A DNA stretch of 5,174 nucleotides from assembly GCA_031275955.1 (NCBI GenBank), contig JAISNZ010000152.1:1-5174 (forward strand), given 5' to 3'. This DNA comes from Desulfovibrio sp. (lineage in GTDB: Bacteria; Desulfobacterota; Desulfovibrionia; Desulfovibrionales; Desulfovibrionaceae). The position numbers were made by a program, and so were the translations under genes. This document shows, piece by piece, positions 1 to 5,174 of this stretch. The notes under the pieces were generated by a model. The model was not told the origin of the DNA and did not search any database. It was given only the letters and a program-made list of their open reading frames with translations. Position 1 is the stretch's first letter. Each line of letters begins with the position of its first letter.

Positions 1-651
1 TAAACGGTAAACCCAGGGCCGTGAACACTATCTATTTGGGGTCCGTGGCCAATATCATACGCATGGCTACAAGCGGGAATGCCCCGATCACCAAAATCCA
101 GTCCAGAAGCTTCGGTTCATTTTGGGTGGCTGACCAGATTGAAAAGTCATTCGGATTGGTTTCAATTGTTGATAACGTCTGCAAAGCCAATATCATCGGC
201 CTGCCCAACGTTGGCGAATACTTCATCTGTGCCGTTTTAAACAGGCATGGGTTTCATCACCACCTACTCGCCTTACAATGAAGAACGTCTCATCCATGTG
301 GACATAAAGAAGTTTGCGCCTGTGGACACACTGCGCAACAGAGAACTCGCGGAGCGCGAGCAGGATCGTATTCCCGCCTGGCGGACGGAAGGTGAATACT
401 GGGGAGCCAGGCGGCTGGTTGTTGTGACCTATAACCCGGTCACGGGTGTATCTGCGGCTGATAGAGATGAAGCATAAGGTCGCTGAGGGCAGGCTCGTGC
501 CCCTGGATGACACGGACGCTGGAGTATCGAAAAAACTAGGCCGCCCGAACGGCTCGAAAAACAAAGCGAAAGCAAGCCGATTCCCCCGAAACGCCAAGGC
601 CGCCCACCGAAACATCTGCTCAAGAAAGCCAATCCTGAAGGCGCATTATAA
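1..651 (+). pseudogene. Decayed IS1634-like (IS4 superfamily) transposase remnant, partial at left edge
   Basis: This is a broken transposase reading in several frames. Frame 3 is open from the left edge (about 3-245) and gives NGKPRAV, YLGSVANII and the segment GLPNVGEYFICAVLNR, which resemble the N-terminal part of IS1634-type transposases. Frame 1 then takes over (about 247-445) with PVDTLRNRELAE, AWRTEGEYWG and RRLVVVTYNPVT, which resemble a later part of the same family, so the piece between, with catalytic residues, seems to be deleted. Frame 2 (about 446-573) continues as YLRLIEMKHKV and a basic tail. A slip back to frame 1 near 571 gives PIPPKRQGRPPKHLLKK and a stop at 649-651. The tail carries two AT-hook-like GRP motifs (533-550 and 589-612). 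Base composition is less GC-rich than in the neighbouring genes, in keeping with transfer. Family assignment comes from remembered motif similarity. The C-terminal tail could belong to a different element. It cannot make a working transposase as it stands. Confidence 0.72.
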
Positions 652-824
652 TACAGTATTTTTAAATATTTTATATGTTATTATACATAGTTAAATGAAT
701 AAGGACAAATTTGCTCAGCTCACCAGGAAGAATCTCTTCTTGCCGCTTTTTCGCGCTACAATGCCTTGCTCCCTCGCTCGTCGTAAAATGCCAGAGAATG
801 CTAAAAGGCTTTGCGGAATGCGAA
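652..824. other. Intergenic gap without a supportable gene
   Basis: This stretch lies between the transposase stop and the stop of the convergent U32 gene. Positions 652-700 are very AT-rich, in sharp contrast to the rest of the window. Positions 701-824 have mixed composition and show short repeated GAATGC and AATGCC words. Short open frames exist on both strands, for example a plus-strand frame from 695, but none has a convincing ribosome binding site or a recognisable product. The right end of the transposon remnant may lie within the AT-rich part; I could not define a terminal inverted repeat. Confidence 0.5.
680..708 (-). promoter_or_regulatory. Sigma-70-like promoter sequence pointing left
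   Basis: On the minus strand there is TTGTCC (708 to 703), exactly 17 bases, then a perfect TATAAT (685 to 680). The -35 box matches TTGACA at four of six positions. A transcript would start near 673 and run leftward, antisense to the transposase remnant, where no minus-strand gene is recognisable. The match could be a chance product of the AT-rich sequence, or a relic of the mobile element. Confidence 0.3.
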
Positions 825-831
825 TCAAAGC
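802..831 (-). terminator. Possible weak intrinsic terminator of the U32 gene
   Basis: On the minus strand the stop codon of the U32 gene is embedded in a stem formed by GCTTTG (831 to 826) and CAAAGC (813 to 808), with a 12-base loop. CTTTTAG follows immediately. The stem is short and the T run is only four bases, so termination by this element is plausible but weak. Confidence 0.27.
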
Positions 832-2849
832 ATGCCCGTGTGCCAGTTGTATTCCCCGGGCCTGGGCGTCCGGGTTCCGGGAGGCCGATCCGGCATGGAG
901 ATGAAGAAGGAGTATCCCGCCCGTTCCAGAGCCGCGCGGCGGGCGGTAAGATCCAGGGGCCAGGCCGGATAGATCCAGGTGTGGGGGCCATACCGGCGCA
1001 GCCAGAATTCCTCATTCCGGGGACTGGTGAAGATCTCCTGCGTCTTTAGGGGATACGGATCACGGCGGGTGATGCCCACGGGCCAGAAGCCGGAGAGGAC
1101 GATCCCCAAAGGCAGGGGGCTTTGGGCCGGGAGGGACAGGATATCGTCGCCCCCCAGTTCCGGGCTTATGACGGCCTGGGAAAAGCCGGCCCGGCGCAGG
1201 ACCTCCAGGGCCGGGGCATTGGCGATATTGCAGAAGGGTCCGGCGGTAAGGATCACCTCCGCGGGATCGGGGAAAAAAGCGGCCTGCCAAGGGGCGTTGC
1301 AGACTATCCGGCGGGCGCCGTCCCGGACAAGGCGGCTGATGAGGCGGACCCAGAGGGCTTCCTCCTCCGGCCAGATGACCGGGGGCAGCCACCAGGAAAG
1401 GCGGCTGTACAGGGTGCGGGAGACTTCGCGCACGGCCTTGGGGGAGAGCCATAATCCCTGGATCGCGGCCGTCCCTGCCTTGCCCTCGCGCCCGTGGGGC
1501 AGAAAGGCGCGCAGGTGAAGATCCGTGGATCTGGTCCGGGGAAGAGGGGCGGGGACGGGCAGGACGGCGCAAAGAGCGCTGACGTCCTCTTGCCGGCTGC
1601 CCCGGACCGGGTTGGAGGCGGCGAGATCTTTTCGCCATTCCGCCAGAAGGGCCAGCAGTTCCGGGGCCTGCCGGTCAACGAGAAAGACCGGGGTGTCCGC
1701 TTTCGGGTATTTGCCGCGCGGCAGGCGCAAAGGAAAGGCCTCCCCCTTTGGCGCCCGCCCGGACAGGGACAGGGTGCAGTGCCAGGGTTCATCCTCATGG
1801 CCGATGCGGAGCAAATCTTTGGGCAGCAGAGGAATGCGGGGATGGAAATCATATCGCCCGGCCACGGCCGGGCCGACGGCCCCGACGAACAGACCGGAGC
1901 CGGTCTGGACGGATTTTCCCGCCTCGGGCGCGTCAGGGGACTCCGAAGTCTTGCGCAGAAAAAAGGAGCGTTCTCCCGGCCGGCCCAGGGCCGTCTCCAG
2001 AAGTTCCAGGGCATCGCGGGCGCAGTCCCTGTCCTTGGGGGCGTCGCGCAGAAGGCGGTAGGCGGTGGTGACGTAATAGACATAGTGCGGGCCCTTTTTC
2101 CGACCTTCGATCTTCCAGGCCCGCAGGCGGGGCAAAAAAAGGAGCTGGCGGACAAGCGCGTCCAGGGAAAGGTCCTGGGAGGAAAAAAATCGTCCTTCCC
2201 TGTCCTTTTGCCGGTATACCCGGCGGCAGGGCTGGACGCAGCGGCCGCGCAGCCCGCTCTTGCCCCCCAGGTAGCCGGACCACCAGCAGCGGCCGGACAC
2301 GCAGCAGCACTGGGCGCCGTGGACGAAAATCTCCAGATCCAGCCCTTGGGGACAGAGGGCGTCCATGCGCCGCGTTTCCTCCAGGGAAAGCTCGCGCGGC
2401 AGTATAACCCGGTCGGCCCCCATGTCGCGGGCTGCCCGCAAGGCTTCGGGGTGGGTGACATTGGCCAGGGTGGAAAAATGCAGCTCTCCCGCGAAGCCCG
2501 CCTGACGGGCCAGATCGATGACTGCCAGATCCTGGAGAATCAGGGCGTCCGGAGCCGCGTCCAGAACCAGCCGCCGGATGAGGCGCAGGGCGTGATCCGG
2601 CTCGGAGGGCTTGATCAGGGTGTTCATGGCCACATAGATCCTGCGGCCTTCGGAGTGGGCCAGATCCGCAAGGCGGGCCACATCGGAGGTGGAGAAATTC
2701 TCCGCCTGCATCCGGGCGGAAAAATGCTTCAGACCCAGGTATACGGCGTCCGCCCCGGCGGCGAGGGCGGCCAGGGCCGATGGCATATCTCCGGCCGGAG
2801 CCAGGATATCCGGATGGCCCGGACGGGGTTCAGGCTTGTCTTCCGCCAT
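825..2849 (-). CDS. U32-family protein (Fe-S hydroxylase-type, formerly 'peptidase U32')
   Basis: The product has 674 residues. The N-terminal half is a U32 domain of barrel type: DILAPAGD (14-21), GADAVYLGLKHFSAR (32-46), ILPRELSLEE (149-158), EIFVHGAQC (173-181) and WKIEGRKKG (245-253). Cysteines 181, 188, 204 and 208 have the spacing C-x6-C-x15-C-x3-C. U32 relatives RlhA (23S rRNA hydroxylation), TrhP (tRNA U34 hydroxylation) and UbiU/UbiV (oxygen-independent ubiquinone hydroxylation) use cysteines in this region, shown to bind [4Fe-4S] in UbiU/V. Residues 182-183 are additional cysteines. After about residue 300 comes a probable beta-rich segment and then a long C-terminal part (about 430-674) that I cannot assign. 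Total length is close to RlhA, but I cannot say it is the orthologue. No signal peptide or membrane helix is evident, so it is probably cytoplasmic. The start is well fixed: an in-frame TGA lies two codons upstream and the conserved LAPAG motif follows at once. The Shine-Dalgarno match is poor (GGAA about 14 bases upstream). Old naming as a peptidase is probably misleading. Confidence 0.93.
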   Translation of the reverse strand: MAEDKPEPRPGHPDILAPAGDMPSALAALAAGADAVYLGLKHFSARMQAENFSTSDVARLADLAHSEGRRIYVAMNTLIKPSEPDHALRLIRRLVLDAAPDALILQDLAVIDLARQAGFAGELHFSTLANVTHPEALRAARDMGADRVILPRELSLEETRRMDALCPQGLDLEIFVHGAQCCCVSGRCWWSGYLGGKSGLRGRCVQPCRRVYRQKDREGRFFSSQDLSLDALVRQLLFLPRLRAWKIEGRKKGPHYVYYVTTAYRLLRDAPKDRDCARDALELLETALGRPGERSFFLRKTSESPDAPEAGKSVQTGSGLFVGAVGPAVAGRYDFHPRIPLLPKDLLRIGHEDEPWHCTLSLSGRAPKGEAFPLRLPRGKYPKADTPVFLVDRQAPELLALLAEWRKDLAASNPVRGSRQEDVSALCAVLPVPAPLPRTRSTDLHLRAFLPHGREGKAGTAAIQGLWLSPKAVREVSRTLYSRLSWWLPPVIWPEEEALWVRLISRLVRDGARRIVCNAPWQAAFFPDPAEVILTAGPFCNIANAPALEVLRRAGFSQAVISPELGGDDILSLPAQSPLPLGIVLSGFWPVGITRRDPYPLKTQEIFTSPRNEEFWLRRYGPHTWIYPAWPLDLTARRAALERAGYSFFISMPDRPPGTRTPRPGEYNWHTGML

Positions 2850-2894
2850 ATTTCATGCCATGATTCCAGAACGGCGTGAGGAAGTCCGAGGGGG

Positions 2895-2952
2895 TCCGGG
2901 GAGGTTCCCGGAACATCCCGTATCAGACCCGCATCAGACCGGGATGTGTTCC
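2895..2952. promoter_or_regulatory. Overlapping, mutually exclusive inverted repeats (operator or leader structure)
   Basis: Hairpin A pairs TCCGGG (2895-2900) with CCCGGA (2907-2912) around a 6-base loop. Within it, GTTCCCGGAAC (2904-2914) is an 11-base palindrome. Hairpin B pairs GGAACATCCCG (2910-2920) with CGGGATGTGTTCC (2940-2952), with a 2-base bulge and a 19-base loop. The loop and its edge carry the 8-base word ATCAGACC twice with a 10-base period (2922-2929 and 2932-2939 plus C). A and B share 2910-2912, so they cannot both form completely. The layout suits either a protein-binding operator or an RNA switch, but no known riboswitch class is recognised. Confidence 0.45.
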
Positions 2953-2980
2953 CTTACAGGAAAAGACCAACAGCGGCAAG

Positions 2981-3022
2981 CATTCCAGCCCGCGCGGCAC
3001 GCATTCCAGCCCGAGCGGCACT
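2981..3022. repeat. 21-base tandem duplication
   Basis: Two adjacent copies of a 21-base unit starting CATTCCAGCCCG occupy 2981-3001 and 3002-3022. They differ only at one internal base (CGCG against CGAG) and at the last base. A partial echo, GCGGCAAG, precedes the first copy. It lies in the pyrK leader, outside any accepted coding sequence. Confidence 0.8.
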
Positions 3023-3032
3023 CCTCCCCTCC

Positions 3033-3047
3033 CGGGGCGTTGCCCCG
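3033..3047. repeat. Compact GC hairpin in the pyrK leader
   Basis: CGGGGC (3033-3038) and GCCCCG (3042-3047) form a perfect 6-base stem with a GTT loop. No T run follows on the plus strand, so it is not a classical intrinsic terminator. It resembles in miniature the GGGGC-TTT-GCCCC hairpin at the right edge of the window. Confidence 0.55.
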
Positions 3048-3104
3048 CAGGAAAGACCCGCGGAATATGCCGGAAAAAAATCCGCCGCGAAGGCGCAATA
3101 CCTT

Positions 3105-3125
3105 TGCTCCCTCCGCGCCGGAGCA
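3105..3125. repeat. Hairpin shortly upstream of pyrK
   Basis: TGCTCC (3105-3110) pairs with GGAGCA (3120-3125) over a 9-base loop. An alternative pairing, CTCC (3111-3114) with GGAG (3120-3123), competes with it, and GGCGC at 3092-3096 can pair with GCGCC at 3115-3119. The structure ends about 50 bases before the pyrK start codon. Confidence 0.4.
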
Positions 3126-3166
3126 GGAGAAAACCGGAAGGCGCAAACTTCCCAGGCCCCACCTCC

Positions 3167-3172
3167 AGAGGA
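3167..3172 (+). promoter_or_regulatory. Ribosome binding site of pyrK
   Basis: AGAGGA lies four bases before the ATG at 3177. It is the best Shine-Dalgarno match near any candidate pyrK start and supports 3177 rather than the far upstream in-frame ATG at 2946. Confidence 0.65.
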
Positions 3173-3176
3173 CAGC

Positions 3177-4019
3177 ATGACCCAACCCCTCCTCAGCCGG
3201 GAAACGGTTCTGGACCTTGTTCCCTTCGGCGCCGCCGATTCCCGCACGGTATTTTACGCACTGCGCCTTTCGCTGCCCAAATGGGGAGAGTGGCATGCCG
3301 GCCAGTTCGTCATGCTCCGGACCGCGAAGCCCCTCCCCGATGTCCTTTGGGGACGACCCTTTTCCCTCTGCCTTGTCACCAGGCGCGACCTTGTCCTCTT
3401 TTTTCAGGTGGCGGGCCGGGCCACCGCCGGCCTTGCCCGGCTTGCCGCCGGCGACCAGGTCGTCATCTGGGGGCCCCTCGGCAACGCCATGGCCATGGAA
3501 GCCCATGTCCCCACCCTGCTCCTGGCCGGAGGCATCGGCATCGTTCCCTTTGTGGGCTACGTCCACACCCATCCCACCCCCTGGGATCTGAGCATGGAAT
3601 TCGGGTACCGCAAGCCCCTTTCCTGCTATCCCTTTGACAACATCAATGAAAAAATCCCCGTGGACCCGCATCAGGAAAAAGACCCCGCCGACCGCGACGC
3701 CTTTTTGGCCCTTCTGGACAGCCGCATCCGCGAATACTCCTCCTCCGGCCTTGTCCTGGCCTGCGGGCCAGCGCCCTTCCTGCGGGCCGTCCAGTCCTTC
3801 GCCCTCAAGCACAAAACCAGAACCCAGCTCTGCCTGGAAACCCGCATGGCTTGCGGCGTTGGCGCCTGCCTCGGCTGCATGGTCCGGGCCACCGTTCCCC
3901 AGGACCCCGCCCTGGCCCGATCCGTCCCGCAAAGGGCTCACTGCGCGGACCATTCCGCCCGCCTTGTCCAGACCTGCCTCTGCGGCCCCAACTTCTGGGC
4001 GAATTCCGTCCTTTTCTGA
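3177..4019 (+). CDS. pyrK: Dihydroorotate dehydrogenase B, electron transfer subunit PyrK
   Basis: The product has 280 residues, near the usual size of PyrK (about 250-280). It carries electrons from the FMN of PyrD through a [2Fe-2S] cluster and FAD to NAD+ in pyrimidine synthesis; it is a cytoplasmic protein. The ferredoxin-reductase-like layout is visible: an N-terminal barrel with the FAD motif GRPFSLC (59-65), a nucleotide-binding segment LLLAGGIGIVPF (114-125), the ACGPAPFL motif (195-202), and the C-terminal cluster CGVGACLGC giving Cys226, Cys231 and Cys234. The fourth ligand is most likely Cys267 in TCLCGPNF, aligned with the usual C-x-x-GP; Cys255 and Cys269 are nearby alternatives. 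A stretch around 138-172 (GYRKPLSCYPF and following) is less typical and looks lineage-specific. The start at ATG 3177 has a good ribosome binding site and places the barrel at the expected distance. pyrD follows after 32 bases on the same strand, which fits the PyrK-PyrD complex. Confidence 0.96.
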   Translation: MTQPLLSRETVLDLVPFGAADSRTVFYALRLSLPKWGEWHAGQFVMLRTAKPLPDVLWGRPFSLCLVTRRDLVLFFQVAGRATAGLARLAAGDQVVIWGPLGNAMAMEAHVPTLLLAGGIGIVPFVGYVHTHPTPWDLSMEFGYRKPLSCYPFDNINEKIPVDPHQEKDPADRDAFLALLDSRIREYSSSGLVLACGPAPFLRAVQSFALKHKTRTQLCLETRMACGVGACLGCMVRATVPQDPALARSVPQRAHCADHSARLVQTCLCGPNFWANSVLF

Positions 4020-4032
4020 CCGCCGAACCACA

Positions 4033-4058
4033 ATGCCGTGAACACAACGCCATGAACA
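4033..4058 (+). promoter_or_regulatory. pyrK-pyrD junction with repeated start-codon context
   Basis: The 32 bases between pyrK and pyrD lack a clear Shine-Dalgarno sequence. Instead a 10-base word occurs twice, GCCGTGAACA (4035-4044) and GCCATGAACA (4049-4058); the second holds the pyrD ATG and the first a GTG at the same place. A two-codon frame ATG-CCG-TGA (4033-4041) overlaps a five-codon frame from GTG 4038, whose TGA (4053-4055) overlaps the pyrD ATG. Stepwise re-initiation by ribosomes leaving pyrK is possible. This could also be chance. Confidence 0.3.
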
Positions 4059-4999
4059 AACTCGCCGTCACCATCGCCGATCAGAACTTCTCCCTGCGCC
4101 TGAAAAACCCCGTCATCACGGCCTCGGGCACCTTCGGCTACGGCCTGGAGTTCGCTCCCTACGGCGACCTCCGGAAACTCGGCGCCCTGGTAGTCAAGGG
4201 CCTCTCCCTGGAACCGCGCGAGGGCAACCCCATGCCCCGCGTCGCCGAAACCCCCTCCGGCATGCTCAACGCCGTGGGGCTGCAAAACTGCGGGGTGGAA
4301 GACTTTCTCCGGCACAAACTCCCCCTCCTGCCCTCCGCCGATGTTCCCGTCATCGTCAATCTCTACGCCACCTCCGGAGACGATTTCGCCTCCCTCGCCG
4401 GCATTCTCGGCGCCGAACCTTCCATCGCCGCCCTGGAGGTGAACATTTCCTGCCCCAATGTCCGGGAAGGAGGCGCCGCCTTCGGGCAGGACCCCTTTTC
4501 CGCCGCCGCGGTCACCGAAACAGTCCGGAAAAACGCCGGCAAAAAACCCGTCATCGTCAAACTCTCCCCCAACGTCACCGACATCACCGAAATCGCCCGC
4601 GCCTGCGAAGCCGCCGGCGCGACAGCCATCTCCTGCATCAATACCCTGAGCGGCATGGCGGTGGACCTCGCCGGCCGGAAACCCCGCCTGGCCAACATCC
4701 TCGGCGGCCTCTCCGGGCCGGCCGTCAAACCCGTCGCCCTGCGCTGCGTCTGGGAGGTCAGCCGGACAGTCTCCATCCCCGTCATCGGCATCGGGGGCAT
4801 CTCCTGCGCCGAAGACGTCCTTGAGTTCATCCTGGTCGGCGCAACCGCCGTCCAGATCGGCACCGCCAACCTCATGCAACCTGACAGCGCCTTCCAGATC
4901 ATCCAGAACCTCCCGGCCGCCTGCGAAAAATACGGGGTGACGAACTGGGGCGATCTGCGGGGAAAGCTGGCGACGGAACCGGCGGCTTCCGCTTTCTGA
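4052..4999 (+). CDS. pyrD: Dihydroorotate dehydrogenase B, catalytic subunit PyrD (class 1B)
   Basis: The product has 315 residues, the normal length for class 1B enzymes. It oxidises (S)-dihydroorotate to orotate on FMN in the cytoplasm, handing electrons to PyrK. The family landmarks appear in order along one barrel: NPVITASGTFGYG (19-31), Lys49 in VVKGLS, NPMPRVAETPSGMLNAVGLQN (59-79; substrate-binding loop), NISCPNV (131-137), VKLSPNVTDI (169-178), INT (196-198), GGLSGPAVKPVALR (218-231), and the FMN phosphate motifs GIGGI (246-250) and GATAVQIGTAN (263-273). Cys134 matches the catalytic base of class 1 enzymes (Cys in Lactococcus PyrDB), where class 2 enzymes have Ser. The adjacent pyrK confirms class 1B. 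ATG 4052 is chosen because the encoded MNKLAVTIADQNF matches the family start; longer in-frame readings would run into the end of pyrK. No strong ribosome binding site precedes it, so translation is probably coupled to pyrK. All key residues are present. Confidence 0.98.
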   Translation: MNKLAVTIADQNFSLRLKNPVITASGTFGYGLEFAPYGDLRKLGALVVKGLSLEPREGNPMPRVAETPSGMLNAVGLQNCGVEDFLRHKLPLLPSADVPVIVNLYATSGDDFASLAGILGAEPSIAALEVNISCPNVREGGAAFGQDPFSAAAVTETVRKNAGKKPVIVKLSPNVTDITEIARACEAAGATAISCINTLSGMAVDLAGRKPRLANILGGLSGPAVKPVALRCVWEVSRTVSIPVIGIGGISCAEDVLEFILVGATAVQIGTANLMQPDSAFQIIQNLPAACEKYGVTNWGDLRGKLATEPAASAF

Positions 5000-5017
5000 T
5001 GCTGCCTTGGAACTCCG

Positions 5018-5047
5018 GCCAAACCCCGCGGGGGGGGCATATCTTTT
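5018..5047 (+). terminator. Possible terminator after pyrD
   Basis: GCC (5018-5020) and CCCC (5024-5027) can pair with the run of eight Gs and final C at 5030-5038, with an AAA bulge and a tiny loop. ATATCTTTT follows. The T run is short and interrupted, and the stem is irregular, so this is only a candidate for the end of the pyrKD transcript. Confidence 0.33.
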
Positions 5048-5090
5048 CAGCTTTTATCGCCAGTTGGTCTATTGATATCTGCGTTAAAAA

Positions 5091-5107
5091 GTAAACTTTA
5101 GGTAAAC
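5091..5107. repeat. Paired GTAAAC hexamers spaced one helical turn
   Basis: GTAAAC occurs at 5091-5096 and 5102-5107, 11 bases apart from start to start, in an AT-rich stretch after pyrD. A TTGATA word lies about 15 bases upstream, but no good -10 box is placed to match it. It could be a binding site belonging to a gene beyond the right edge, or chance. Confidence 0.3.
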
Positions 5108-5121
5108 ACTGATTTATTCCC

Positions 5122-5174
5122 TTTGAGGGGGCTTTGCCCCCTCAAACTCCCCCAGCAGGGGCATGATGCCCCTG
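5122..5174. repeat. Tandem GC-rich palindromes (REP-like intergenic element), cut by window edge
   Basis: TTTGAGGGGGC (5122-5132) and GCCCCCTCAAA (5136-5146) form a perfect 11-base stem with a TTT loop. Nine bases later CAGGGGC (5156-5162) and GCCCCTG (5168-5174) form a second stem with an ATGAT loop, and the window ends exactly there. No T run follows the first stem on either strand, so a simple intrinsic terminator is unlikely. The two-hairpin layout is like that of dispersed REP-type intergenic palindromes found in many genomes; that it is dispersed here is inference. Confidence 0.7.

Larger units (their letters stand above)
2850..3176. promoter_or_regulatory. Divergent intergenic region with clustered hairpins and repeats
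   Basis: This 327-base region separates the start codons of the U32 gene (leftward) and pyrK (rightward), so promoters for both must lie here or nearby. I see no convincing -35/-10 pair on either strand. It holds overlapping inverted repeats at 2895-2952, a 21-base tandem duplication at 2981-3022, a compact GC hairpin at 3033-3047, another hairpin at 3105-3125, and a 10-base direct repeat (GAAGGCGCAA at 3089-3098 and 3137-3146). The frame of pyrK stays open upstream to an ATG at 2946. That extension would be Ala/Arg/Pro-rich, not PyrK-like, and full of these repeats, so it is taken as non-coding. Confidence 0.6.

Noticed and set aside
695..904. Small plus-strand protein of 69 residues
   Set aside because: No recognisable motif or clear ribosome binding site, and its second half lies antisense to the end of the U32 gene.
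1494..2879. Long plus-strand open frame (461 codons) opposite the U32 gene
   Set aside because: It is a shadow: GC-rich, Gly/Gln/Arg-rich, with no recognisable motif, while the opposite strand encodes a clear U32 protein with conserved motifs throughout.
2904..3022. CRISPR-like array
   Set aside because: Repeats here are adjacent tandem copies or short inverted repeats without unique spacers of regular length, and no cas gene is present.
3033..3047. Intrinsic terminator in the pyrK leader
   Set aside because: The stem is followed by CAGGAAAG with no T run on the plus strand; on the minus strand it is followed by GGAGGGGAG, also without Ts.
2946..3176. N-terminal extension of PyrK from the upstream in-frame ATG
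   Set aside because: The extra 77 residues are Ala/Arg/Pro-rich and overlap hairpins and a tandem duplication; the ATG at 3177 has a good ribosome binding site and the expected family length.
2850..3176. Switch of GC skew from G-rich to C-rich plus strand, as at a replication origin
   Set aside because: Both flanking genes are C-rich on their own coding strand and are divergent, so codon preference explains the switch. No DnaA-box cluster or AT-rich unwinding region is seen here.
2934..4031. Minus-strand open frame (365 codons) opposite pyrK
   Set aside because: Gly-rich low-complexity translation opposite a gene with intact FAD, NAD and [2Fe-2S] motifs.
3938..4879. Minus-strand open frame (313 codons) opposite pyrD
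   Set aside because: The translation is a Gly/Asp/Ala-rich low-complexity string mirroring the C-rich codon use of pyrD; pyrD is certain from its catalytic motifs.

Overview
This is a GC-rich chromosomal window with three intact protein genes, one decayed mobile-element remnant and a repeat-like structure at the right edge. The gene set is dihydroorotate dehydrogenase type 1B (PyrK plus PyrD) and a long U32-family protein with an Fe-S-type cysteine cluster. Together with the strong preference for C at third codon positions, this suggests an anaerobic or facultative proteobacterium. A Desulfovibrionaceae-like host is my best guess, but it is an inference from the style of the proteins and cannot be proved from this window.

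Layout, left to right. Positions 1-651 (+) hold the decayed remains of a transposase, most like the IS1634 group of the IS4 superfamily. It is broken over three reading frames, internally shortened, and enters from beyond the left edge. Positions 652-824 have no supportable gene: an AT-rich stretch with a leftward promoter-like sequence, then about 110 bases of more ordinary composition next to the end of the following gene. Positions 825-2849 (-) encode a 674-residue U32-family protein. Positions 2850-3176 are a 327-base divergent intergenic region unusually dense in inverted and direct repeats; it probably carries control signals for one or both flanking genes. Positions 3177-4019 (+) are pyrK and 4052-4999 (+) are pyrD, 32 bases apart and almost certainly co-transcribed. 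Positions 5000-5174 contain a weak terminator candidate, a pair of GTAAAC repeats and two strong back-to-back GC-rich hairpins that run off the right edge.

PyrD oxidises dihydroorotate to orotate on FMN. PyrK accepts the electrons through a [2Fe-2S] cluster and FAD and passes them to NAD+. Together they form the fourth step of de novo pyrimidine synthesis. The U32 protein is divergently transcribed and has no obvious functional link; relatives with the same cysteine pattern are oxygen-independent hydroxylases of RNA or ubiquinone precursors. I found no clearly new multi-gene system. The parts most worth a second look are the structured pyrK leader, the hairpin pair at the right edge, and the unassigned role of the long U32 protein.
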